This document shows, piece by piece, positions 31,861 through 42,120 of a DNA stretch of 64,000 nt. Positions within the stretch are counted from its first letter, which is position 1. The number at the start of each line of letters is the position of its first letter. The notes beneath the pieces are model-generated. The model had not been told where the DNA came from, did no database searches, and saw only the letters and a program-made list of their open reading frames with translations. The DNA lies in the NCBI GenBank assembly GCA_964035575.1, contig OZ037865.1, forward strand, positions 248,001-312,000, read 5' to 3'. The position numbers were made by a program, and so were the translations under genes. Origin of the DNA: Rhynchopus sp. YZ270_cl-10. Its lineage: Eukaryota > Euglenozoa > Diplonemea > Diplonemida > Diplonemidae.

Positions 31861-33868
31861 GACGCGACAGCTGAGGACCCCAAGGTTGATGATGATGCTG
31901 AGCATCACGACTCTGACATCAGTGAAGGCTCTTGGGACTAAACGCATACAGTCTTGTCCGTACCCATTTCTCCCACACAAGTCACCACCCCCTTGTGACT
32001 TGCCTGTAACAGTGGAAACGTTTCCCTCCCAGCCGCAAACCCGTTCAGTGTATCGTGAGCCACTGCAGTGACCCACTCACGCTCGACCCTGTCCCTCCTT
32101 GTAAACAGTTCGCCTTCTCCTACGTTGTGCTAAGGAAAACCAAAAAACATGCTCAAAAATGATGGGCACGGGGGTCAGACTCCACTTCTGACCACCTAAA
32201 ATTAGGTCATACACGTGTTATACCCCAAACTGACCAAGAAATTTTCCCAGTGTTCGATGGTGATCGAATTAAATCGGTGGTAAAAAGTGAAAAATGGGGC
32301 ATGCCAGGCCCACGTCAATCAGCCTAAAAATGTTGCAACTTTAAACGCGCGTCTCTCCCGTACACCAATATACACTTTTTAACACATACAGTACAGCAAG
32401 GGAAAACCAAGGGATTTTACCCTGTGTTCTCCTTGTTACGGCTGCACTAACCTAATCATCAAAACTGCTCGATTTTGGCTTTATCTAAAAGATCGACATC
32501 AATTCTTACGAAATATAATTTATTTTACGATTTTGAGTAGAATTCTGTTTGCAGGGCGAAGTCACGAGGCAGGGGGTGATTTTGGGGGTGAGCGCCAAAA
32601 AAAGTCCTTTTCCTAGGGTTGACCCACCTCCCTCCAGCATCCAACGATATGACATTTTCACGAAAGTTGTCGATTCTTGCCTTATTCTTGTCACACAGAA
32701 AAAAAATGTTTTTACGAAAATGAGTAGAACCCCATTACCCCTACCAACGTGTGGCATTCGTGCGCCACTATAGTGGCACTTGCTATGGGTAAAAACGGTT
32801 TTCTGGTTTTAGTGCCTCGCTGGCGACATCCGTTGGGGGGGATTCTGGTGTGAGAATGTTCTCGATTTTTGCTTTATTTGAAAGATTCGCCACAAAATCG
32901 TTTCAAGGAAAAGAGTCGGTCAAAAAGTCCAAGTAGAACCCAGAAACTCTCCCTTGCCACCCATTTCACGCCCATGCCCCTTGTACTACTAGAGGAAAAA
33001 AAAAAACGATCGTGAAAAAAAAAAAACGATCGTGAAAAAAAAAAAAAAAATGTCAAGATCTTGAAAAAAAGTTCAAGATCTTGAAAAAAACCGTCACGAT
33101 CGTTCTCACACTATGTTTTTTGCCTGAAACCCCCAAAATACCCCTCCCGGACCCCACATAGTCCCGAATATCCATCACACACCCACTCAGAGTGAGTAGA
33201 AGCACCCCAAAAAAAATATTTTTTAAAGCCCTTCAACTTCAACATGGATGCTGCCGAAACTGAAGCACAATTTTAGGGCTTTAAAAAATATTTTTTTTGG
33301 GGTGCTTCTACTCACTCTGAGTGGGTGTGTGATGGATATTCGGGACTATGTGGGGTCCGGGAGGGGTATTTTGGGGGTTTCAGGCAAAAAAACGAAAAAA
33401 ATATGACCGTAACAGGGGGTGTGCAAAGTGTCTTGGGGATGTCTTGGGGACGTCTTGGGCATTTTTTTGACCTAAAAACACCAAAAAAACACTTCCAAAA
33501 GTGTCAAATATGTCCAAAACAGGTTGGAATGGACTCACAGGCCACTTTTGGGGTATATTTGTGCCAAAGGAGGCTTTGTGATGTCAAAAAATATCCCGGT
33601 TTTTGATTTTTTTCTCGAAAAATCTCTATTTTGCCCAAAGTGGCCAAAACGTGAAAAAAGCCGTTTTTTCACTATTTTTTTCCATTTTTTTGTATTCTGG
33701 GGTGGCTTCTGGGTCGTTTTTCGACCCACAGGCCCCCTGTGACCCACTCTGAGGGTGTTTTTCACCCGCAGTTGCCTTGGAGATGGCCAGATAATGCCAA
33801 ATGAATTTTCCGTGCGCAAAAAATGGCTGGAGTCGTACCCCCTAGGGGGGGGGGGGGGGGGGGGGGTA

Positions 33869-35055
33869 GGTGGGGGCAAAACCCCTATTTTTTTGAGGCA
33901 TTTTGACTTTTTTGGACTTCCGCGCAAAGTACGTACAAACCACCCCTCATACCCACCCAGAAATGGGTCAGAAACACCCTGTGACCCGAAAATCCATGCT
34001 AAGGGCGACTCAGAATATGAAAAAATGCAAAAAAATAGTGAAAAAGTGGCCTTTTGACGGTTTTGGCCATGTTGGGTAAAATGGCCATTTTTGGACAAAA
34101 AAATCAAAAAAAACAGCAAAATTTCGACGTCATGACAGCTGCTTGGGCACAAACCTACCCCAGGGAGGTCCTGTGAGTCCATTCCGACCTGTTTTGGACA
34201 CTTTAGGTACTTTTTTTGGCCGTTTTTTGGTGTTTTTAGGTCAAAAAATACCCTGGACTTTACCCTGGACGTCCCTGGGCCGCGACTTGCGCCCTGCTTT
34301 TGGACCCACTCTGGGCCAAAAAATGGGTGAAAACCCCCGAAAAAGCACTCCGGGAACCCAGATAGTTCCAAATATCCACCAGAAACCCACCCAAACACCT
34401 CAAAAACATGCCAGAAAAATATTTTTAAAAACACACTTTTTCAAATAAGTCATTATGGAACCTGCCCAGATGAACTTTTTGAAAAAAGTGTGTTTTTGAA
34501 AATATTTTTCTGGCATGTTTTTGAGGTGTTTGGGTGGGTTTCTGGTGGATATTTGGAACTATCTGGGTTCCCGGAGTGCTTTTTCGGGGGTTTTCACCCA
34601 TTTTTTGGCCCAGAGTGGGTCCAAAAGCAGGGCGCAAGTCGCGGCCCAGGGACGTCCAGGGTAAAGTCCAGGGTATTTTTTGACCTAAAAACACCAAAAA
34701 ACGGCCAAAAAAAGTACCTAAAGTGTCCAAAACAGGTCGGAATGGACTCACAGGACCTCCCTGGGGTAGGTTTGTGCCCAAGCAGCTGTCATGACGTCGA
34801 AATTTTGCTGTTTTTTTTGATTTTTTTGTCCAAAAATGGCCATTTTACCCAACATGGCCAAAACCGTCAAAAGGCCACTTTTTCACTATTTTTTTGCATT
34901 TTTTCATATTCTGAGTCGCCCTTAGCATGGATTTTCGGGTCACAGGGTGTTTCTGACCCATTTCTGGGTGGGTATGAGGGGTGGTTTGTACGTACTTTGC
35001 GCGGAAGTCCAAAAAAGTCAAAATGCCTCAAAAAAATAGGGGTTTTGCCCCCACC
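33869..35055. mobile_element. Palindromic element P4, centre of the large palindrome
   Basis: A 1,187-bp near-perfect palindrome with arms meeting near 34461 (unpaired centre about 34444-34478). Its ends are GGTGGGGGCAAAACC. It is bounded by TA at 33867-33868 and 35056-35057. Outside those are a G run of 22 (33845-33866) and a C run of 31 (35058-35088), each closed by another TA. Open frames on both strands mirror each other and are by-products. Confidence 0.8.
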
Positions 35056-35056
35056 T

Positions 35057-35088
<32 letters not shown>

Positions 35089-35090
35089 TA

Positions 35091-36278
35091 GGGGGTACGA
35101 CTCCAGCCATTTTTTGCGCACGGAAAATTCATTTGGCATTATCTGGCCATCTCCAAGGCAACTGCGGGTGAAAAACACCCTCAGAGTGGGTCACAGGGGG
35201 CCTGTGGGTCGAAAAACGACCCAGAAGCCACCCCAGAATACAAAAAAATGGAAAAAAATAGTGAAAAAACGGCTTTTTTCACGTTTTGGCCACTTTGGGC
35301 AAAATAGAGATTTTTCGAGAAAAAAATCAAAAACCGGGATATTTTTTGACATCACAAAGCCTCCTTTGGCACAAATATACCCCAAAAGTGGCCTGTGAGT
35401 CCATTCCAACCTGTTTTGGACATATTTGACACTTTTGGAAGTGTTTTTTTGGTGTTTTTAGGTCAAAAAAATGCCCAAGACGTCCCCAAGACATCCCCAA
35501 GACACTTTGCACACCCCCTGTTACGGTCATATTTTTTTCGTTTTTTTGCCTGAAACCCCCAAAATACCCCTCCCGGACCCCACATAGTCCCGAATATCCA
35601 TCACACACCCACTCAGAGTGAGTAGAAGCACCCCAAAAAAAATATTTTTTAAAGCCCTAAAATTGTGCTTCAGTTTCGGCAGCATCCATGTTGAAGTTGA
35701 AGGGCTTTAAAAAATATTTTTTTTGGGGTGCTTCTACTCACTCTGAGTGGGTGTGTGATGGATATTCGGGACTATGTGGGGTCCGGGAGGGGTATTTTGG
35801 GGGTTTCAGGCAAAAAAACGAAAAAAATATGACCGTAACAGGGGGTGTGCAAAGTGTCTTGGGGATGTCTTGGGGACGTCTTGGGCATTTTTTTGACCTA
35901 AAAACACCAAAAAAACACTTCCAAAAGTGTCAAATATGTCCAAAACAGGTTGGAATGGACTCACAGGCCACTTTTGGGGTATATTTGTGCCAAAGGAGGC
36001 TTTGTGATGTCAAAAAATATCCCGGTTTTTGATTTTTTTCTCGAAAAATCGCTATTTTGCCCAAAGTGGCCAAAACGTGAAAAAAGCCGTTTTTTCACTA
36101 TTTTTTTCCATTTTTTTGTATTCTGGGGTGGCTTCTGGGTCGTTTTTCGGCCCACAGGCCCCCTGTGACCCACTCTGAGGGTGTTTTTCACCCGCAGTTG
36201 CCTTGGAGATGGCCAGATAATGCCAAATGAATTTTCCGTGCGTTTGGTCCCAGCCAAAATGGCTGGAGTCGTATCCCC
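35091..36278. mobile_element. Palindromic element X2, 1,188 bp
   Basis: Inverted arms meet near 35680 with a short unpaired centre. Ends match GGGG(G/A)TACGACTCCAGCC. TA lies at 35089-35090 and 36279-36280. It is the inverted partner of X1 and preserves the empty site of element Y. Confidence 0.8.
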
Positions 36279-36298
36279 TACCCCCCCCCCCCCCCCTA

Positions 36299-37205
36299 GG
36301 CATAGGTGCCCGCCGAGTCGTTTTTGGGCGAGTTGTCGGAACTTTACGATTTCACCTAACAACTCGCCCAAAAACTCGGACAACTCGGCCACAACTCGCC
36401 CTATACTCGGCACAACTCGCCCTATACTCGGCACAACTCGGCCACAACTCGGCCACAACTCGCCCATTTTTACAGGCAAAAACATACAGGGATGGGAGGT
36501 GACGTTGTAAGGTTACACACATGTAACGTTGGTACAACACATAATCTCAAGAAAAACAACCAGGGCTAAGGCCAAACGCCACTCATTACATGCACCTTGT
36601 CATATGACTAGTCATAGGTGGTAACTAGGTCGTGGTGGTCCATGGGCCACCGTGCACACTCACGGTTTTTGGTAATTGCTGGGGGGAATGGGATATACTC
36701 CGTACATGGATACCCACACAGAACACACGGTTCCCCAGACATCTGTCAGGCAATCACTGATTCACTTCACACAGGTCGGGCAGGCGCTGCCTGCCCATCC
36801 TCTTTTCCTGTCTGCTATCGATTCCAGGTTCACAACGTTCACACGTTTAGTCAAAATGCTTTGGGCGACGACTTCCTTTGGGATACACAAAACCACACAA
36901 AGCGCACATTCACAGACCAGCTGTGAAGCGTGGGATGCACAAGATAAAACGTGATGTGGTGTACCTGTGTACCTGTGTACCTGTGTACCTGTGTACCTGT
37001 GTACCTGTGTACCTGTGTACCTGTGTACCTGTGTACCTGTGTACCTGTGTACCTGTGTACCTGTGTACCTGTGTACCTGTGTACCTGTGTTTTTGTAGCC
37101 ATAAAAAATCCCAAAAAAAAACAACTCGCCCAAAAAAAATGGGCGAGTTGTTGGCCGAATTTGGGCGAGTTGCCGAGTTGTTTTAACTCGCCGGGCACCT
37201 ATGCC
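36299..37205. mobile_element. TA-bounded element P6 with CAACTCGCC arrays
   Basis: Inverted ends GGCATAGGTGCCCG are flanked by TA (36297-36298, 37206-37207). Subterminal arrays repeat CAACTCGCC or CAACTCGGC at the left and the complements at the right. The centre has a tandem array of GTACCTGT (about 36957-37095). It is a near-identical inverted copy of 38258-39174. The shared GGCATA end links it to P1. Confidence 0.8.
36957..37095. repeat. GTACCTGT 8-mer tandem array (also 38375-38526)
   Basis: About 17 copies of the 8-base unit GTACCTGT occur here. The inverted partner element carries the complementary ACAGGTAC array at 38375-38526. One unit in the second array is imperfect. Confidence 0.9.
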
Positions 37206-37207
37206 TA

Positions 37208-38234
37208 GGGGGGTCAGTGGTGTATAAATCCCTGTACAAATACTGTCACAAACCCATTTTTTTGAAATTTAGGTGAAGAAATCCACCAAAAAGGTCGTAC
37301 CTGGCCGCAAATCGCCCTGGGGATCACCCAAATATCCCATTAAACCACCTGACGACCTCTACAGAGACTTTCCTGATTAAAAAAAATCGGTTTTTTGTGA
37401 AAAAAAGGCCAAAAATGCGTAACGCTCGCGTAACGCTATTGGGTCAATTTTCAACACTTTTCAAAAAAAATATTTGAGGAGACATTAGGCCTTCTAAACA
37501 CCCGAAAACCACCTCGGTCCACATCCGGTGGGGTCCCAGGGTGGAAATGTATGGTTTTTGCAGCTTTTAGGGGTCCTGTGTGGGCCCCAGATGTATTCTG
37601 TAGTGTCTGAAACACTTAAAAAAGCAGTACTGCCCTCACTTCTTAGCATGTTTACATACATAAAAACCCCAAAAAAATTGTCCACAGGTTCACATAAGTC
37701 CCCAAAACCACTCGAAAGTGATTGCCGGACCCCACTGGGGGTGGAAAAAATTGTTTTCAGATGGTTTTGCCCATTTTGGTGACCTCTGGCTCGAAACCTC
37801 TCCGATGTCACACTTCTGTCACACTTCTTCCTCCCGGCTAAAATGTGGTTTTTGTGTATAAAAAAAATTCAAAATTTTCAGCAAAGACATGAAAAAAACT
37901 GGACTTTTGGCTCCAAAACCCCACGGAAATCACTCCGTGCACACATATGACTGGAAAAAACCACTTTTCCTCTTGTTTTGGGCTATTTCAAAATTTTGAA
38001 TTTTTTGATAAATCGCCTTGTATCAAATCCCCTCTGAAAAGGGGGAATTTGGGTGAAAACGCGACAAAAAGTGTCGAAAAATCGAGAAAAAAAGTGCCAA
38101 AAAGGCACCAAAACGTAAGAAATAGTCCCACAAATGTGTTTTCTGGGGTGGTTTTGTGTTTTCGGATATTTTTTTTACACTTTTTCATGATTTTTTGGGG
38201 GGTGTGACAGAAAAAAGGGTCTCACTGCTCCCCC
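37208..38234. mobile_element. TA-bounded element P7 between the P6/P8 pair
   Basis: The ends GGGGGGTCAGTG and GGGGGAGCAGTG (reverse complement) are flanked by TA on both sides. The interior is A/T-rich and non-coding. It separates the two inverted CAACTCGCC elements and has no second copy in the window. Confidence 0.55.
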
Positions 38235-38257
38235 TACCCCCCCCCCCCCCCCCCCTA

Positions 38258-39174
38258 GGCATAGGTGCCCGGCGAGTTAAAACAACTCGGCAACTCGCCC
38301 AAATTCGGCCAACAACTCGCCCATTTTTTTTGGGCGAGTTGTTTTTTTTTGGGATTTTTTATGGCTACAAAAACACAGGTACACAGGTACACAGGTACAC
38401 AGGTACACAGGTACACAGGTACACAGGTACACAGGTACACAGGTACACAGGTACACAGGTACACAGGTACACAGGTACACAGGTACACAGGTACACAGGT
38501 ACACAGGTACAGGTACACAGGTACACCACATCACGTTTTATCTCGTGCATCCCACGCTTCACAGCTGGTCTGTGAATGTGCGCTTTGTGTGGTTTTGTGT
38601 ATCCCAAAGGAAGTCGTCGCCCAAAGCATTTTGACTAAACGTGTGAACGTTGTGAACCTGGAATCGATAGCAGACAGGAAAAGAGGATGGGCAGGCAGCG
38701 CCTGCCCGACCTGTGTGAAGTGAATCAGTGATTGCCTGACAGATGTCTGGGGAACCGTGTGTTCTGTGTGTATCCATGTATGGAGTATATCCCATTCCCC
38801 CCAGCAATTACCAAAAGTGCACGGTGGCCCATGGACCACCGCGACCTAGTTACCACCTATGACTAGTCATATGACAAGGTGCATGTAATGAGTGGCGTTT
38901 GGCCTTAGCCCTGGTTGTTTTTCTTGAGATTATGTGTTGTACCAACGTTACATGTGTGTAACCTTACAACGTCACCTCCCATCCCTGTATGTTTTTGCCT
39001 GTATAAATGGGCGAGTTGTGGCCGAGTTGTGGCCGAGTTGTGCCGAGTATAGGGCGAGTTGTGCCGAGTATAGGGCGAGTTGTGGCCGAGTTGTCCGAGT
39101 TTTGGGCGAGTTGTTAGGTGAAATCGTAAAGTTCCGACAACTCGCCCAAAAACGACTCGCCGGGCACCTATGCC
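38258..39174. mobile_element. Element P8, inverted copy of P6
   Basis: Same ends, arrays and central 8-mer tandem repeat as P6, in the opposite orientation. TA lies at 38256-38257 and 39175-39176. A C run of 19 separates its left TA from the TA closing P7. Confidence 0.8.
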
Positions 39175-39176
39175 TA

Positions 39177-40579
39177 GGGGGGGTCACATCCCATGTTAAA
39201 AGTGAGGACACCGACCAAAAAAATTTTTTTTTGAGAAAAAAATAGACATCACCCTGAAAAACCAGAAAATATGGTCCCCAGGTGACCTACAATTCAATTC
39301 CGCCTGGTTTTGGACACTTCTGAGCACTTGTGGGGGTCTAATTCGAATTTTTCAAAAAAAAAAAAACGGCCTGGGACAGGGTTTGTACTTTGGCAACTTT
39401 CAAATCGGGGTGCAATCAAAACCCATTAAAAACACCGTTGGGACGCATTGAGAGGGCGGGAAAAGTGCCGGGGGCACTGGATTGGCAGTTCTACGCCAAG
39501 TCCGCTCTAAAACCCTTGTGTAGACGCAGTGGAATGGCAGTAAAGGCAAAGCGCCGTATCCACTGTGGAGTGGGCCTGCTGAAGGTGTCCTCAGAGGCGA
39601 TTCTGCAAGCCCTGGGGAGATTGGGTATAAGAAAACACGCGAAAAGGGGAGGAAAGTGACGTGTGTGGCATTGGGCCTCCCACGCGTCCTCCTCGCGGGT
39701 CATTGCGTATTGCTTGTCGTCAAGCAGTCTGGCCTTGCCACATTGGAGCAGTGTGCCTAAGTTCCCAATACGGCGTTCCTTGCCCTTGTGAGCTTTGAGG
39801 ACGCCCCGCTCTTGCCGCTATATTTTGTGGCGTGCCTGTCTGTCTTCACAAGGGATGTCTCTTTCCTCCCACAATAATCTGAGTGTGGGGTCTGAAGAAG
39901 ATAAAGAAGACGAGACAGATGCGGGTCGGTGCTTTAGTCGAGTCTATGACTGGATATCCATTTACGTGTCTAGTACAGGGCTATTGCAGACTGAACTGCA
40001 AAACCAAGGGGAGGAATTGGGCATTGCAATATCTGGAAAGTCATGCGAGGTGTTTTTTTTTCAAGGGAAGGTACCCTGAGGGACCGGGTGAGGCAGTGAC
40101 GGCAGATCTGCTCGATAATTTACACCTGACTAATTTTCCTCCCTAAATCGATCACTCCCTGGCCTATTAATGGTGTGGGTACCTAAGCACGTGTATACAT
40201 TGGTCACTACGACCCACAAAATACAGATGCCAGGTGACCGTCTTGTCTTGTTTTGACTGTATTCAAACGCAATTAAATGATATTAGTCAAGATGTATCCT
40301 TTACTTCCTAAAATATGAGTCATGTACTGTTGCCATGGCCATATCTCGTTTATGTGCTAAAAAATAGGAATAAGCAAGGTACAGACCCTGTCCCACGACC
40401 CCTTTTTTTTTCGGAATTTTGATTTTCTGGTCACTTCTGGTCACTATTTTTGGTATTTTTGGGCCTCCAGGACGTTTTCTGGGGGGTCTTGGGTAGTGAC
40501 TTGTGGGGTCGGACACTGCGCTGCGCGTAGAATTCAAAAATCCTGAAAAAGTGCATTGTCCTCCCCTTGTGACCCCCCC
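39177..40579. mobile_element. Element P2', right copy of the 1.4-kb inverted pair
   Basis: Reverse complement of 27412-28813 with few differences; lengths 1,403 and 1,402. It ends in a C run, TA and 14 more Cs before unrelated sequence starting TGATGG. Confidence 0.75.
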
Positions 40580-41258
40580 TACCCCCCCCCCCCCTGATGG
40601 TCAAAGCACCAAATTTTTGCGTTTTTTTGGATTTTTTTGGTGCCCAAAGACAACCAGGGGTCAAAATTTTCTCGATTTTTATTTTTTTTAAATTTAAAAT
40701 TTTTTGGTTGAAATTTTTCAATTTTTGCTAAGGCGCTGGCCCATACAAATGTACAGGGTCTCAAGATTGCCGTGGAATAAATTGCAGATGCTCAAAACGG
40801 CAAAATTCTTGCTTTATTTGCATTTTTGGGCTCAGGCAGGTACAAAAAAATAGCTAGAGCTTTTTTTTTCCTGGTATCACTTGGGATGCAGTTTCTGCGG
40901 ATAGACATGAAAACGGGCACATAGGTGATGCCATTTTTTCCAACCGACACAAGTGGGGGCGTGTTTCCCAAACAACAAAAAGCAAATACTTCCCAGACGT
41001 CGCGTCCAGTTTAGGGGCTGGCTTCGCTGCGGGTGTAGACATAGTAAGTATGCAAAATTGAAATTATTCCTGACGGGGAGTGCGTGAAGTGTGGGGGAGA
41101 TTGGTTGTCTGTGTATCCATGTAACAGTACCATATGATACCGGGGGAAAAAAAGTCACGTATTTCCAAAAATACCCCCCACGTACGCGTATTAATACGTA
41201 TTAATACGCGTACGTATTAATACGAATCAGTACGTATTTTTGAACGCTGACCCTCCCC

Positions 41259-42120
41259 TCTCCCCTTTTGCGCGCGCATCCTTGGCCGGAAGGCCAAAAA
41301 TGACGGCAAACAAAACGTATCTTAATCGCAGAACACTTCATATCACCCAACGACACTAACCTCCATAGACTATAAACTAGGTGCAAGGCATACCCCCTCC
41401 AGAGGGGCGACACAGCGCAAACAGAAACATTGATAAAACGAAGTAAAAAGGCCACAACTACTCCAAAAATACACCTTGTTAAAGGGATTTTTTTCCAGGT
41501 GTGCAAAATCACACTCACAGGGGTGACGTCGGGGGGGGGATCAAAGAAGAAAAAATAAATCTTGTAAGACGAATGACCATGTACACCTTTCCCACGTGAT
41601 GAACGGTAAACATGTTAATTTTTTTGTGTATTTCAAGATTCCTTTTTTTAATTCTTGAATAGTGTAGTTGCCAATTGAGCATATCCTCATCCCCCTTTTG
41701 AAAAATTTGTAGTTGTGTACACCCGGATGATGAGGAAGTTGAGATTGGAATCGCTTTTTTTTGTGTCAACAATCGCCTAAGAACCCACTCGGGGCTAAAA
41801 GCGTCGGTACCCAATTTGGCAGAAACCTTTGTACTCCGGAAGGAATAGACGTTGATTCGTCCTGAACCCTTGAGAGCAGCTTTTATGAATGTTCTTCCCC
41901 CAGGGTAGTCTTACGTGAGTGCTTGGACACCCTGGTAGTACTTACCCTAGAAAGGTTGTTTTGTAGGTTACGGTTCTGAGACCGTCCTTGTTTAGTAATC
42001 CTAAGAAAGGGGAGGGGGGAGACACGCGGATGGACACAGCCCGCAAAGAAAAGCTACAATAGCAAGGGTAGCACCGCTCAAAAAAATACTCTCACGAAGC
42101 AGACTCTGATTCCGAACACA
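41259..42120. other. Gene-free stretch right of the composite element
   Basis: A family C/D-like block lies at 41640-41750 and a TATCGACAATCACCTA-like motif near 41760 (TGTCAACAATCGCCTA; relatives near 1131 and 23770). No gene is seen. Confidence 0.4.

Larger units (their letters stand above)
29288..33115. mobile_element. 3.8-kb element Y with CGATCG terminal arrays
   Basis: Ends read CATAGGGTGAAAACGATCG and CATAGTGTGAGAACGATCG (reverse complement). The empty site is visible in X2 (ATTTTTTTCG then TTTTTTTGCC), so the target was a T run and any duplication is within 6 Ts. Terminal regions repeat TCACGATCGTGA, and at the right CAAGATCTTG, separated by long A/T runs. Inside lie three copies of module M, degenerate coding traces and an hAT relic (31600-31860). 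Confidence 0.75.
28821..33842. mobile_element. Palindromic element X1, interrupted by element Y
   Basis: The ends match GGGGATACGACTCCAGCC and its complement. The left arm (28821-29287) is cut from the centre (33119-33385) and right arm (33386-33842) by the 3.8-kb element Y. Without Y the element is 1,194 bp, the same as X2 (35091-36278), which is uninterrupted. The right arm lacks about 14 bases (the GGCTGGGACCAAAC segment) that the left arm has; X2 shows the mirror image of this. Confidence 0.75.
26336..41249. mobile_element. 14.9-kb composite mobile element
   Basis: The outer ends are inverted: CAGTGTTCTAAAATACGT at 26336 and CAGCGTTCAAAAATACGT as reverse complement ending at 41249. Both flanks carry the identical 9-base sequence ACCCTCCCC (26327-26335 and 41250-41258). 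Just inside both ends are arrays of the palindrome GTATTAATAC. The interior is almost wholly other transposons nested in one another: TA-bounded elements with G-run termini, three palindromes, and a 3.8-kb insertion with CGATCG termini. The CAG termini point to hAT; a 9-bp duplication is more typical of Mutator-like elements, or it is 8 bp plus one slipped C. No complete transposase is visible inside. Confidence 0.8.

Noticed and set aside
33535..35398. 299- and 302-codon frames in the palindrome, with similar peptides on both strands
   Set aside because: The arms are inverted copies, so the same frame appears twice; stretches are poly-Phe/Lys from A/T runs and poly-Pro from C runs, with no domain.
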